The notes below the pieces were generated by a model. It was not told the DNA's origin, did no database searches, and saw only the letters and a list, made by a program, of their open reading frames with translations. From contig NZ_FOOW01000022.1 of the NCBI RefSeq assembly GCF_900113305.1, positions 1 to 51,837 on the forward strand: a stretch of DNA of 51,837 nt, written 5' to 3'. This stretch comes from Prevotella sp. KH2C16. Its GTDB lineage: Bacteria; Bacteroidota; Bacteroidia; Bacteroidales; Bacteroidaceae. Made by a program: the position numbers and the translations under genes. The number at the start of each line of letters is the position of its first letter. Positions within the stretch are counted from its first letter, which is position 1. This document shows, piece after piece, positions 8,101 to 17,067 of the stretch.

Positions 8101-8706
8101 GGTTGCAGCCTGCCGGCCGATGAGCGACCAGCGCCGGCCGTCGGCAGAACCCATCACCCGGATGGCGTAGCCTCCCGTGGCCTTCTCCGGCTCATAGGCT
8201 ACCTCGGCAAGAAGATTCAACTTGGACAATGCCACCTGCATGCCCTGCCAGTCGAACTGGATGAATGTGTTCTCGCCCAAGACATAGTTGCTCGAGTGCA
8301 CATTCCCGTCGAAGGTCTTCTCCTTGTCGCGCAGCGAGAGCACGCCCTCTGGTGTCGACACCGTGAGCCGGGGCGGTTCCTCGTGGCTGACGATGCCGTC
8401 GGTGGCCAGCTGTGCCGTCAGATTATAGTCTACGGACGACGACGCGTAGGCCATCCTGTTGAGCGCGACATTGCGATAAGCGTCGTCCTTCACCATGTGC
8501 GGCCCCTTGAAATCGGCCTTCCTGCCGGGATATTGCCCTATTCCACGCGTATATTCCACCTGTGCCATAACCGTCGTATTCAGCATAACCATGCCTGCCA
8601 ATACCCAAAATCTACTCCATGCAGATACCCGTCGTGCTGCCGACGGGTATCTTTTGACTAACATCATTATAACTAACAATATAACCTGTAACCGTAAAAA
8701 AGCCAT
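5173..8706 (-). CDS. Glycoside hydrolase family 2 protein with discoidin-like domains
   Basis: 1177 residues; last gene of the PUL. Domains in order: signal region to about 49 (cleavage near VMAQVEY), two discoidin/F5-8C-like domains (about 75-260 and 270-375), a GH2 sugar-binding domain (about 385-560), an immunoglobulin-like domain, a GH2 TIM barrel (about 680-960) and C-terminal beta-domains. The likely acid/base is Glu806 in YVGRNEG and the likely nucleophile Glu864 in LHSERG; both strings follow the pattern of GH2 beta-mannosidases and exo-beta-glucosaminidases. Beside a GH26 mannanase and GH130, an exo-mannosidase role is favoured but is inference. The start is uncertain: Met1 gives a double hydrophobic N-terminus, while Met15 gives a conventional signal peptide. 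A perfect 12-bp inverted repeat lies in this 5' end. Confidence 0.85.
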   Translation of the reverse strand: MAFLRLQVILLVIMMLVKRYPSAARRVSAWSRFWVLAGMVMLNTTVMAQVEYTRGIGQYPGRKADFKGPHMVKDDAYRNVALNRMAYASSSVDYNLTAQLATDGIVSHEEPPRLTVSTPEGVLSLRDKEKTFDGNVHSSNYVLGENTFIQFDWQGMQVALSKLNLLAEVAYEPEKATGGYAIRVMGSADGRRWSLIGRQAATALPGKATKQMVSSDPNKREAKVRLPLRIVQTEITLDKPGRYQHVRLEFEMKGCAYWRIYELNEDWMPSAHFVSAFAVREQKDSPSWLYVDLGTDVAIDHVRLHWIHKPQAGSIQFSDDARAWRDVATLSGGDRSGGDVKCPGRARYVRLLMSKADKSGLFVLSELEVWGRGGLVARQADTGDISHWELRRDGDSQWIPATVPGTVLTSYMNIGAVPDNRYANNMRQISESFFMSDFWYRAHVQAPSTQAGQHTYLNFDGINWKAEVYLNRQQVGRIDGAFTRGRFDVTRLLHPGDNLLEVKVVRNAHFGAVKEKNRESTDLNGGVLGADNPTFHASIGWDWITSVPGREVGIWNRVYLSSDAGLGVSDPMVTTVLNHPDTLATMTPSVIVRNADNFARQALVTGWIGDIRFSKTVSLQPLAEQEVSFTPAEFPQLKDQPMRLWWPNGYGTPYLYEAGFEVRDAAGRQPSAMLGYKAGIREMSYRDLDTETKIYVNGKRITPLGGNWGFSEINLNYRAREYDIAVGYHRQMNYNMIRNWVGQIGEEAFYDACDKHGIMVWQDFWLANPWDGSDPYDEPLFLSNSKDLIRKLRRHASMAIYVGRNEGFPPASLDAALRRQIKDLHPQLGYIPSSADAGVSGHGAYRLMPLEYYFTNQSHKLHSERGVPCVPTIESLRRMLEPDSLWPVGLAWAQHDFTMGGAQGGQSFMDTLRKRFGQPADAREFASWAQWLNYDGYRAMYEGAQQYRMGLLIWMSHACWPSMVWQTYDYYFEPTAAYFAVKKACEPLHVQFNPVTKAVQVVNLGTGRHESLRLTARTLSLEGREIRRWTATVSIDEDTTLAPLMLEMPADEMCFVSLRLEEGDRTLSENTYVHSREADDWQALRRLPKARVEVKTAFSPTADGRRAQVVLKNTSSTPALMMRLNLKGSDGRQILPVVYSDNYFHLMPGESKTVSVSYREEDGRGTTPEIEVEGYNY
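8623..8652. repeat. Perfect 12-bp inverted repeat inside the 5' end of the GH2 gene
   Basis: AGATACCCGTCG (8623-8634), loop TGCTGC, CGACGGGTATCT (8641-8652). It encodes the Arg/Ser-rich start of the GH2 signal region. On the plus strand it is followed by TTTT, like a terminator, but no plus-strand gene precedes it. In the PUL message it would form a hairpin about 55 bases after the first ATG. Confidence 0.85.
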
Positions 8707-8718
8707 AAATATAATATT

Positions 8719-9930
8719 TCATTCTACTTTCATGTCTGCCGGCAGCTTATACATGTCGGGCAAATCCTGGCTGAACAGAGTCTGTCCGTCATTATAGAAG
8801 CGCACGAAATCGGCCTCTGACGGGTGCCCCGGATAGACCGAGAAATAGTGTTTGTCGGTTTCGTCGCCATTGACAAACTTGTTGCGCCAGGTAACAATCA
8901 TGCTCACCTTGCGCCCTTCGGCCGGAGCGAGCACCTGTTGCGTCCAGTATTTCGCATCGGTAAACGACTCCACGCCCATCTCCGTAACGCCGCAAGGCTT
9001 ATGCTTCTTGGCTGCCACGCTCTGCATCATGCGCAGGTTGACCGACAGGGTGGCTGCCACACCGCCGTTGTAACAGTCCATCCCGATGAAGTCCACATAG
9101 TCGTCGCCCGGCCAGCGATAGAGGAAATCTTCCTCCGCCTTGGGGGAATCCATCTGCGGCGAGATGGCATAGATGAGCTGGTGAACTCCCGCGTTGCGCA
9201 GATAGTCGACCGTATAGCGCCAGAGAGCTATGAACTCTTGCTCCGTGGTGCACTGATTGCCCCACCACGCCCAACTCTGCGTGTGCTCGTGGAAGGGTCG
9301 GAAGACCATCGGGATGGGTTGACCCTGATCGTCTCTCAAATCCTCCAAGAATGCAGCGAACCGGTCAAGCCAGCCGTTAAACTTCTTCTGGGTGGCACTG
9401 CCATCCGTGAGAATTTCCTTTGCCACCTGATTGCTCGTGTTGTCCCAAGCATCGCCCCCAGTAAGGGGATTGTCGAGATGGGCACAAACCAGCACTACCA
9501 TGCCACGACGGCGGGCGTCGATGATACAACGCCTTCGTATGGCATTCACCTCCTTCTGACTGTCGGAACGATCGTCCATAACCTCTGCCAGGTCGACTCC
9601 ATAGACGCCGGGATAATCCCCACAGACGGCCTTCGTGTCTGACTGTCCTTCCTCATACTGCCAGTAACGGCCGTAAGTGAGGTCGTCGTGATGGCCGAAC
9701 ATGAACCCAGTCTGCTGGATTTTCCACAGATTGGCATAGAGAGCCTTGGTCTCGGGCGTCGCGCTCTTGTCGACGATGTTCAGGTCTTTCACATCGGCCG
9801 AAGGCACTTCTATCGTTGAAGGAGCCGGCTCTATCAGGTCTACATCAGAGCAAGCCGCCATTGTCATCATTAATGTAGCTATAACGCCTAACCGCGTTAT
9901 TTGGTATTTATGCATACTCATTTTTATCAT
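8719..9930 (-). CDS. GH26 endo-beta-mannanase lipoprotein
   Basis: 403 residues. The lipobox MAAC (Cys27) gives a lipid-anchored protein, probably on the outer membrane. The body is a GH26 barrel: FGHHDDLTYG, CAHLDNPLTGGDAW, the acid/base Glu215 in FRPFHEHTQSWAWWG and the nucleophile Glu317 in CGVTEMGVES. All are hallmarks of beta-1,4-mannanases that cut mannan backbones into oligosaccharides. It overlaps the preceding gene by the four bases ATGA (9927-9930), which supports this start and suggests coupled translation. The next gene (GH2) begins 12 bases later. Together with SusC/SusD and GH130 it defines the likely substrate of the locus. Confidence 0.93.
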   Translation of the reverse strand: MIKMSMHKYQITRLGVIATLMMTMAACSDVDLIEPAPSTIEVPSADVKDLNIVDKSATPETKALYANLWKIQQTGFMFGHHDDLTYGRYWQYEEGQSDTKAVCGDYPGVYGVDLAEVMDDRSDSQKEVNAIRRRCIIDARRRGMVVLVCAHLDNPLTGGDAWDNTSNQVAKEILTDGSATQKKFNGWLDRFAAFLEDLRDDQGQPIPMVFRPFHEHTQSWAWWGNQCTTEQEFIALWRYTVDYLRNAGVHQLIYAISPQMDSPKAEEDFLYRWPGDDYVDFIGMDCYNGGVAATLSVNLRMMQSVAAKKHKPCGVTEMGVESFTDAKYWTQQVLAPAEGRKVSMIVTWRNKFVNGDETDKHYFSVYPGHPSEADFVRFYNDGQTLFSQDLPDMYKLPADMKVE

Positions 9931-11372
9931 TCATTAAAATCATTAAATATAATTAAAGACTCTCCGGGCATGTCAATCGTATGTCCTTCACGCAAGTTGA
10001 GGGTCAGATGCTCGGCATTGGGCAAGAGAATCCGTGCGTCGGAAAGGCACAGGCGTCCCTCCGCATAGTCAAAGCGCTTGCAGTCGGACAGGACCATCTG
10101 TCCCTTCAGGATAACTTGCTGGGGCTTCTTCGACACATTGAGTACGGCCACCATCCGGCGGCCATCCTTCTCTACGGCCAACCCCTTGACCGAGGCACTG
10201 CCCCTGACGGTAGTCCGATAGATATCCGAACCCGCCGGCATGTATCTCGTAAGCAGGCTCCAGGCATAGAACCAAGGGCGGATTTTCTCCTGTCCCCCGC
10301 CGAAGAACTCCTCTCCGAAGATGTTCCAGAAGCCCCACATCTTGAGTTTGTCGGGGCGTTCGGCACTGTGCATGGCATCGTCGAGCATCCACGCCACACA
10401 GCCCGAATAGCCACTGTTGGCCGTCTGCATGAGCACATCGGCCATATCCGTGCCATACATGTAATCGAAGATGAACATCTGACTGTCGTCCATGGAAGCA
10501 TACGGGAGGGCTGCCGCCCGCCTCAGATTCTCCTGCTGATAGAGCGAGTCGGCCGGTTCCACGAACTTGAGCCCCACCTCGCCCATGACAATCTTATGTC
10601 CCTGCGGCACGGCTTCCTTGTAAGCGTGTATGATGCGGGAATACTCCCCGCTGTTCACCGTTGTCTTAGACGGATAGGTATGGATGTCATACAGGCCGAA
10701 ATCAATTTCCTGCGCTGCCTTTCGCTGCCAGTTAACCTCAGCCGGAGTCCAGATTGCAAGGTCGGCTCCCACGAGCTTTACGCTCTGGAGCATGCGATTG
10801 TGCTTCATGCGCTGGTAGAAACAACGAGTGAGATCGCGCCAAAGCTCGTAGTCGCCTTCGGTGGTGGACCAGTATCCGTTGGGCTCGTTTATCATATTAT
10901 AGTATTTGATACAGGTGTATCCCTTGTCTTTAACGAGCCAAGTAACATAGTCGGCGGCCATCTCCACTTTCCTGCGACTAAAGGTCTTGGTCTTGGCGTC
11001 GGCCAATCCCCATCCCCAGTCGCCGAAGATAACGCTCACATTGCGCTTCTGGCAGTAATCGAGGATGTGTCTCACCTGGTCGAAATTGCCCATGGGGTCA
11101 AGCCGGCCTCCCTGCATCAGCTCGGCCGTATTGTGAACCACCCGCATAAGCTGTGGCCTCATGAAGTCGAGACGGCGGTAAATCTTCTGCCATTCGGCCT
11201 CCGTAAAGGATAGTTTACCGTGGCCATAGTCCAACTGATAGGGGTCCCACTGGGCACCATTGCCGATATAGCCGGCATTGACGCAGGTCGTGAAATCATA
11301 GTCGACGATGGTCTGTGAAGTGGCAGTGCCACCCCACAGCATCATCATCGCGAACAGAATTTTTCGTATCAT
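9927..11372 (-). CDS. Secreted clan GH-A glycoside hydrolase (GH5/GH39-like)
   Basis: 481 residues. Signal peptide MIRKILFAMMMLWGGTATSQ. A TIM-barrel 'cellulase-like' hydrolase: the acid/base is probably Glu163 in YNMINEPNGYWS and the nucleophile Glu265 in IVMGEVGLKF, the Asn-Glu-Pro and Glu-containing strand signatures of clan GH-A. A beta-sandwich of about 90 residues ends the protein. I cannot fix the family; GH5, GH39 or a related family are all possible. The position between the surface lipoprotein and the GH26 gene suggests action on the same mannan or its side chains. It lacks a lipobox, so it may be periplasmic. Confidence 0.8.
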   Translation of the reverse strand: MIRKILFAMMMLWGGTATSQTIVDYDFTTCVNAGYIGNGAQWDPYQLDYGHGKLSFTEAEWQKIYRRLDFMRPQLMRVVHNTAELMQGGRLDPMGNFDQVRHILDYCQKRNVSVIFGDWGWGLADAKTKTFSRRKVEMAADYVTWLVKDKGYTCIKYYNMINEPNGYWSTTEGDYELWRDLTRCFYQRMKHNRMLQSVKLVGADLAIWTPAEVNWQRKAAQEIDFGLYDIHTYPSKTTVNSGEYSRIIHAYKEAVPQGHKIVMGEVGLKFVEPADSLYQQENLRRAAALPYASMDDSQMFIFDYMYGTDMADVLMQTANSGYSGCVAWMLDDAMHSAERPDKLKMWGFWNIFGEEFFGGGQEKIRPWFYAWSLLTRYMPAGSDIYRTTVRGSASVKGLAVEKDGRRMVAVLNVSKKPQQVILKGQMVLSDCKRFDYAEGRLCLSDARILLPNAEHLTLNLREGHTIDMPGESLIIFNDFNE

Positions 11373-11403
11373 AGCTTAATCGTAAGGGGAATCTTGAGTA
11401 ATC

Positions 11404-12360
11404 CTATTCGACCTTCTTCACCGAAATCCAGTAGAGCCGAGGCCTCTTCACGAACTTGTCGTAATCACTATAGATATTGGTCCAGTCGTCGGTGCCGTTG
11501 AGCGTAAACTGGAAGGCATTGTCCTGCACGGTGAAAGTCTTGCCGTTGCCACAGCTTACATCACCTGCTCCGATGAAGGAGCCCGTGGTCTGACGGCCGT
11601 CTTTGTCCGTGAAGGTGATGGTTCCCTTGCCGTAGTCGCGCTCCCAGGTGCTTTCGCCTTCGGGAATCTGACGATAGAACTTCTTCAAATCTATATCACC
11701 GGTGCCTTCCTTGTTCATCGAAGCCAGGAAGATGAAGTCAGCAAAGGTGTTGTCGGAACCGGCGTCGTTGACGCATTTACCCATGGGATTACCTGCGGCA
11801 GACACTCCCTCAAGGGTGAAAGTAAGCTTATTGTCGCATTCCTTGTCGGGATCGGTGGCACTGTTCCAGCACCAAGGCTTGTCGGAAAGCTTCATCACAG
11901 CACCTCCTCCATATTCCGGACCGGTGCCGCCATAGATGGTCAGAGTCTGAACGGCCCATGTTCCCACAAGCTCCTCGAGGAACGAATTGGCCTTGATTGT
12001 ATAGGTGCGCGTCTCGCCAAGGGCAGATGTTACTGTGAACGAGGCCTTGCCTGAACTGAAATCCATCTGATCGCCCACCTTGACAGACGACTGCGCCTGA
12101 TAGGAGAGCTCGAGATTCGTGAGCTTAACGCTCGACATATCGGGCTGTGCGCCTACATTGATAGAAAGCTCTATATTGCCGCTTGTGCCATCCACATTAT
12201 CAATGGCGGCATTGCCAATCTGGTTTTCAAAGGCTATATTGATGACGGAGCGTTCATGATTCCAGCCCCCGTCGTTGATATCGTCCTGAAAATCTTTCAC
12301 GCACGACTGCATCAAAATGATGCCAGCCAGCAAAGATGCATATTTGATGATTGTTTTCAT
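11404..12360 (-). CDS. PUL surface lipoprotein (SusE/F position, likely glycan-binding)
   Basis: 318 residues. Lipobox LMQSC (Cys20) after MKTIIKYASLLAGIILM. The N-terminal 40-125 region reads as a beta-sandwich (SYQAQSSVKVGDQMDF, VTSALGETRTYTIKANSF) like the Ig-like domains of SusE/SusF-type proteins. The rest is a Trp/Tyr-containing beta-rich domain with no catalytic motif. In PULs the gene after susD usually encodes a surface glycan-binding protein, so that role is inferred from position. It starts 23 bases after SusD and stops 31 bases before the GH-A gene. Confidence 0.7.
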   Translation of the reverse strand: MKTIIKYASLLAGIILMQSCVKDFQDDINDGGWNHERSVINIAFENQIGNAAIDNVDGTSGNIELSINVGAQPDMSSVKLTNLELSYQAQSSVKVGDQMDFSSGKASFTVTSALGETRTYTIKANSFLEELVGTWAVQTLTIYGGTGPEYGGGAVMKLSDKPWCWNSATDPDKECDNKLTFTLEGVSAAGNPMGKCVNDAGSDNTFADFIFLASMNKEGTGDIDLKKFYRQIPEGESTWERDYGKGTITFTDKDGRQTTGSFIGAGDVSCGNGKTFTVQDNAFQFTLNGTDDWTNIYSDYDKFVKRPRLYWISVKKVE

Positions 12361-12383
12361 AACGCATTGTTTATGTGATGAGT

Positions 12384-13886
12384 TTATCTCAGGCTTCCAT
12401 TCAGATTGATTTCAGCCTGCGGAATAGGATAGAAAGTGGTCTGGTCCTCGCCAAGGCTCTGCGCCTCGGGAATAGACTGTATGCGGTTGGTGCGCCGCAA
12501 ATCATACATGTAATCCCCCTCGAAGGCCATCTCGAACTTGCGTTCATTTATCACGGCCTTGCGGAAATCTGCCTTGCTCAGGTTAGGCGAGAGTGCGCCG
12601 AGGCCGGCACGCTGGCGGATGAAATTCACGAGTTCATAGGACCTGGCCGACGGACCGGCAGCCTCGGCATATACCAGGGCGATGTCGGAGAAGCGGATGA
12701 GGAATGGACGCGTGCTGGTCTTGTCGCCGTCGAACTTCGGGTCGATGTATTTTCTGCAGAAGGGATATGTGAGCTTGCCGGGATACTGGGCGCTTATGGT
12801 TCCATCTGCACGATACACCTTGGTTACAATCAGCTCGGTCTTGCGCTTGTCAGCCGGATCATAGCTGTTGTAGAATACGGGCGTGGTCTGGTATTCACTC
12901 CATCCGTCGTGTGAGGGAATGAGCGTATTGCTGCTGCCCTGCATAAGATAGATAGTGGCTCCGTCAACATAGGGGATGAACATCTTGGATATCTTGGAAT
13001 ACTGGCCCTCGCTCACACCGGAGCGATCCATGGACATCAGGAAGATGTGCTCCGGTCCGTTGGACTTCTCCACATCATAGATGTCGAGCAGATTGTCCGA
13101 GAATCCATAGGTGGTCTGATGATCAACCACCTCGCCCGCAAAGTAGGCTGCACTATCATACATTTCTTCCGTCTGACGCTTCATCTCGCGATAGAGCTTC
13201 ACGCCGTTTTCCTTGGCTGATGCCACATAGAGATAGGCCTTGGCTGCCAAAGACTGGGCTGCCACGCAGTCGGTGCGGCCCAAGACGGGCTTGGGGTATA
13301 CGGGAAGCAGTTCGGCGGCACGGCGGCAGTCGCCCAAGATAAGGTCATAGACCTCGTCTAAATCCTTGGCCAAGGGGGCTGAAGTCTCATCGAGCTGGTC
13401 TACCATCGTCGTGTGCATGGGTACAAGTCCGAAATTGCGCACAAGATTGAAGTAGTTCCAGGCTCTCAGGAAATAGGCTTCGCCCAAGAACTGTTTACGC
13501 TTAGCCTCGTCAAAAGTGGCATTTTCCACATTCTGAATCACGCCATTAGCTCTATTAATACCAATGAAAGCATACTTGAAGAAATTCTCAAGCGTGATAT
13601 TAGTTTTGAAATTATCCACTTTCCAAAGGTTCAAATCCTGATTCTCTGCTGATGCGTCACTCTTGGTCGTGAGCTCTTCGCTTGGCATGTCGCCAAGGAA
13701 GAAAACGGCGCGGGAATACTCCAGATAAGTGAGATCGCCATAGGCATACATCAACGCTGCTTCTGCGTCAGCAGCGGTCTTATAGAAATTATCCTCTGAA
13801 TAGAAACCGTAAGGCTCTTCTTTCAGACTACAGGCAGACAGCATTATGAGGGCAGCGACTGCTGATAATATTTTGTTTGTCTTCAT
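12384..13886 (-). CDS. SusD/RagB family outer-membrane lipoprotein
   Basis: 500 residues. Lipobox LSAC (Cys19), then SLKEEPYGFYSEDNFYKTAADAEAAL, the standard opening of SusD proteins, and helical TPR-like segments such as FLGEAYFLRAWNYFNLVRNFG. The C-terminus (FRKAVINERKFEMAFEGD, then YDLRR and YPIPQAEIN) is equally typical. SusD sits as a lid on its SusC partner and captures glycan at the surface. It follows susC by 12 bases, the usual order, so the two are surely co-transcribed. The substrate, by context, is beta-mannan oligosaccharide. Confidence 0.95.
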   Translation of the reverse strand: MKTNKILSAVAALIMLSACSLKEEPYGFYSEDNFYKTAADAEAALMYAYGDLTYLEYSRAVFFLGDMPSEELTTKSDASAENQDLNLWKVDNFKTNITLENFFKYAFIGINRANGVIQNVENATFDEAKRKQFLGEAYFLRAWNYFNLVRNFGLVPMHTTMVDQLDETSAPLAKDLDEVYDLILGDCRRAAELLPVYPKPVLGRTDCVAAQSLAAKAYLYVASAKENGVKLYREMKRQTEEMYDSAAYFAGEVVDHQTTYGFSDNLLDIYDVEKSNGPEHIFLMSMDRSGVSEGQYSKISKMFIPYVDGATIYLMQGSSNTLIPSHDGWSEYQTTPVFYNSYDPADKRKTELIVTKVYRADGTISAQYPGKLTYPFCRKYIDPKFDGDKTSTRPFLIRFSDIALVYAEAAGPSARSYELVNFIRQRAGLGALSPNLSKADFRKAVINERKFEMAFEGDYMYDLRRTNRIQSIPEAQSLGEDQTTFYPIPQAEINLNGSLR

Positions 13887-13898
13887 CTTTAAGTATAT

Positions 13899-16800
13899 TT
13901 AGAAGGTTAAGTCAATGCCGAATGTCCATTTGCGGAGGCGTGGATAGCCACCACTATAGACACCATTCAGACCCACTTCAGGATCATAGCCCTTGAAGCT
14001 GGTGAAAGTATAGAGATTAGATATATTCATATAGAGGTGCAGTTTATCGAGGATACTTTTCCCCTTGAAGTCAAAGGTATAACCCAATGTAACATTCTGC
14101 ACACGGAGGAATGAGCCATCTTCTATCCACCAATCGGATATCATTGTTTGGCGACCGTCTCTCAAGCGGGGATATTCATTGGTCGGGTTATCCGGGGTCC
14201 AGCGTAGCGGATTGTTGCTGGACTGTCCGAAGTGGTTCGTATTTAACACATCATTACCGAAAACACCGTTGAGGAACACATTGAAATCCCAGTTTTTCCA
14301 TGAGAGATTGAGATTCAGACTGGCGGTAAAGTCCGGATTTGGGTCGCCGATAATACATTTGTCCGCCTCGCTGACGCTGCCATCACCATTCAAGTCCATA
14401 TACTTGAACTCTCCCGGCTGGGCATAGTCACCGGTAAGACCAGCATCGATACCTTCGTTCATGCTTTGAATGATTCCATTCACACGATAGCCATAGAATG
14501 CATATACAGGCTGGCCAATGGCTAAGATGTTGGTATAGTCGCGATATTGTTCCAGACTATTGCCGGAATACTCAAAGAGCATACCGGTCATCGGGTCGGA
14601 TATCAAGCCAGACTCGAGGGTATTCCCCAAATCCTTCACCTTATTACGATTCATAGAGAAAATGAAAGTTGATCCCAGATGCCAGTCATGAGTATTGATA
14701 ACATCGGCATCTACCGTAACCTCGAAGCCTCGGTTTTGAATCTTTCCGTCGTTCACCCACATCTTGTCATAGCTTGACGAGAGGGCAAGATTACGCTGCC
14801 GCAGCAAGTCGTGGGTCTGCTTGTCATAAAAATCGAGCGACAGCCGCAAGCGACGACGGAAGAAAGCCATGTCAATTCCGAAATCGGTCTGCGCGGTAGT
14901 CTCCCATTTCAAATCAGGATTGGGAATGCCGCTCCATACACGATAGATCCATCCCGGGCCTGTCCATCCAGACACATAACCCGGTCCGATGGTGGTTACC
15001 CACTGGCCATTGTTGTAATACTTGTCGGTGCCATAGCGGCTCAAGGTCTGATAAGGGCTGATGCCCTGATTGCCGCTGATGCCATAGCTGAGTCGGAACT
15101 TCAATTCGTCGAAGGCGTGAAGATTCTTTATAAACTCCTCTTCATGAGCTTTCCAGCTGACGGCACCCGACGGGAAGAACGCCCACTTGTTGTTGTCTCC
15201 GAACTTGGAGCTGCCGTCAGCACGAGCTGTAAAAGTGAAGAGATAGCGATTGTTGTAAGTATAGTTGGCGCGGAACATCCCGGAAAGCAAAGTGTTGGTT
15301 GAGTATCCATTGCTGACAGTATTCTTCTCCGGAGAACCGGCACTCATGTTCTCGTTGAGCAAAGACTCATTCACAAAGTCGCGCGCCACGAGGTCGGAGC
15401 TGCGGCTGTTGTAATACTCCCAGGAGAATCCGGCCATGACTCCTACCTCGTGTTTGCCGAATGTCTTGCTGAAATTGGCAAAGGTATCCCACACTAGGTT
15501 ATGCCCTTCCCAGTTGGAAATCTCGCCCTGACCGTTGTTCATGGTCCCTACCTCTGTATATGTCTTTGGATAATAACGATCGGTGGTAGATTTTCCAAAC
15601 TTGTAGTTTGCCTGTGAAGTCAAGCGCAATTCTGGAATAATCTGCCATTCCAAGGCAAGAGACGATATTACATCCAGGCTCTTCGACTTGTTGAGTCGGT
15701 GATTGGAGATTGCCAGCGGATGATAGTAGTCTTGGGCGTTTACAAGATAATAAGAGCCATCTTCGTTGTAAATCGGGAAGATTGGATTCCTATTATAGCT
15801 CAGACCGCCGTTGGCATTCCGCCATCCAGCCGTAAGGATGTTAGAAAAACGCACCTTAAAGTTGTCAAAAACATTGTGATCTACACTCAGGTTGTACCCT
15901 CCTTTTTTATAGCTATCCTTGATATACATGCCTTCGTCGGTGTAATAGTTGGCACTCAGATTGAACATTGTGCGGTCGTTGCTGCTCGATATGGTGGCCG
16001 TGGTATTGTTCGAAACCGGCATGTCGCGGAATACAAGATCCTCCCAATCGGTTCGGGTTGTCCATGTTGTCATGAGTTCCTCTACGCTTGGATAGTAAAC
16101 GCCAGAAGAGTTGAAGTTACCAGTATAGAGGGGGACAAGCCCGGCATTGGTCCTGCCTTCGTTGTTGAGCTGGGCCATCAGGACAGGATCGCGCCAGATG
16201 TTGAGCTTGCTGGTGAATTGCGACAAGGTGGTTTGATGGTGGATACTGACGGTAGTGGTGCCGGTCTTGGCATGCTTGGTCGTTACCATAATGACACCAT
16301 TGGCTCCGCGCGAACCATAGATGGCACTGGCTGAAGCGTCTTTCAGCACCTCGAGATTTACGATGTCGGCGGGGTTAATCTGCTTCAAATCACCGGCATC
16401 ACCCAGTGGGAAACCGTCGACCACGACAAGAGGCGCGTTAGAACCGTTGAGCGAACTGCCTCCTCGGATTCTCACCGTGGAGGCTGCACCGGGATCCTGC
16501 GACGAGTTTACAACCTGCAAACCTGCGGCACGCCCTTGCAGCAATCCTTCGACGGAGTTGGAGGGGGTAGCCTTCAGGTCTGTCATCTTAACAGAGGTAA
16601 CAGACCCTGTCAAGTCACTCTTCTTGACACTACCATAACCGATGACCACAACTTGGTCGAGCGTTTGAGCGTCATCGGCCATTACAACCTCCATTCTGGA
16701 GCCCGTTACGGGCACCGTCTTGTCGGCCATTCCCACATAAGAGAACTTCAGTTGGGCATTGCGGCTTACATTCTGAAGCTTGAACAATCCGTCTATATTC

Positions 16801-16994
16801 GTGACGGTCGTATTCTTGGTTCCTATCTCATTGACAGTAACACCAATCAGAGGCTCGCCGGCATTATCTTTCACATAGCCGGATACATCAATCCTCGAGG
16901 ATTGCGCATAGATAGAGCCAACATTGAGGAGACATAGCATCATTATCAGCAAAGATAATAATACTTGTCGATTAGAACTTTTTAAATTGCTCAT
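13899..16994 (-). CDS. SusC/RagA family TonB-linked outer-membrane transporter
   Basis: 1031 residues. Signal peptide to about residue 31 (IYAQ), then a carboxypeptidase-like beta-domain (VSGYVKDNAGEPLIGVTV, about 35-110), a TonB-box-like stretch (LDQVVVIGYG), the plug (VEGLLQGRAAGLQVV, VRIRGGSSLNGSNAPL, DASASAIYGSRGANGVI) and a 22-strand-type barrel ending in the aromatic KWTFGIDLTF. It lacks the extra N-terminal STN domain that the second SusC of this window carries. It imports mannan oligosaccharides in this context. A perfect 8-bp hairpin lies just upstream, at the stop of the GH130 gene, and may adjust expression relative to the genes before it. Confidence 0.96.
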   Translation of the reverse strand: MSNLKSSNRQVLLSLLIMMLCLLNVGSIYAQSSRIDVSGYVKDNAGEPLIGVTVNEIGTKNTTVTNIDGLFKLQNVSRNAQLKFSYVGMADKTVPVTGSRMEVVMADDAQTLDQVVVIGYGSVKKSDLTGSVTSVKMTDLKATPSNSVEGLLQGRAAGLQVVNSSQDPGAASTVRIRGGSSLNGSNAPLVVVDGFPLGDAGDLKQINPADIVNLEVLKDASASAIYGSRGANGVIMVTTKHAKTGTTTVSIHHQTTLSQFTSKLNIWRDPVLMAQLNNEGRTNAGLVPLYTGNFNSSGVYYPSVEELMTTWTTRTDWEDLVFRDMPVSNNTTATISSSNDRTMFNLSANYYTDEGMYIKDSYKKGGYNLSVDHNVFDNFKVRFSNILTAGWRNANGGLSYNRNPIFPIYNEDGSYYLVNAQDYYHPLAISNHRLNKSKSLDVISSLALEWQIIPELRLTSQANYKFGKSTTDRYYPKTYTEVGTMNNGQGEISNWEGHNLVWDTFANFSKTFGKHEVGVMAGFSWEYYNSRSSDLVARDFVNESLLNENMSAGSPEKNTVSNGYSTNTLLSGMFRANYTYNNRYLFTFTARADGSSKFGDNNKWAFFPSGAVSWKAHEEEFIKNLHAFDELKFRLSYGISGNQGISPYQTLSRYGTDKYYNNGQWVTTIGPGYVSGWTGPGWIYRVWSGIPNPDLKWETTAQTDFGIDMAFFRRRLRLSLDFYDKQTHDLLRQRNLALSSSYDKMWVNDGKIQNRGFEVTVDADVINTHDWHLGSTFIFSMNRNKVKDLGNTLESGLISDPMTGMLFEYSGNSLEQYRDYTNILAIGQPVYAFYGYRVNGIIQSMNEGIDAGLTGDYAQPGEFKYMDLNGDGSVSEADKCIIGDPNPDFTASLNLNLSWKNWDFNVFLNGVFGNDVLNTNHFGQSSNNPLRWTPDNPTNEYPRLRDGRQTMISDWWIEDGSFLRVQNVTLGYTFDFKGKSILDKLHLYMNISNLYTFTSFKGYDPEVGLNGVYSGGYPRLRKWTFGIDLTF

Positions 16995-17045
16995 AATTGA
17001 TTATTTAAGATAGTAGTTGGTTTTCTGATTTTATGGAGTTTGCAG

Positions 17046-17067
17046 AATGACCTCTCTGAAGGTCATT
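17046..17067 (-). promoter_or_regulatory. Hairpin at the GH130 stop codon, before susC
   Basis: AATGACCT, loop of six, AGGTCATT: a perfect 8-bp stem that includes the GH130 stop. It is not followed by a T-run on either strand, so a processing or stability element is more likely than a terminator. Function unproven. Confidence 0.4.

Noticed and set aside
9981..11213. 410-codon plus-strand frame inside the GH-A gene
   Set aside because: Antisense shadow; the minus-strand protein has signal peptide and both catalytic Glu.
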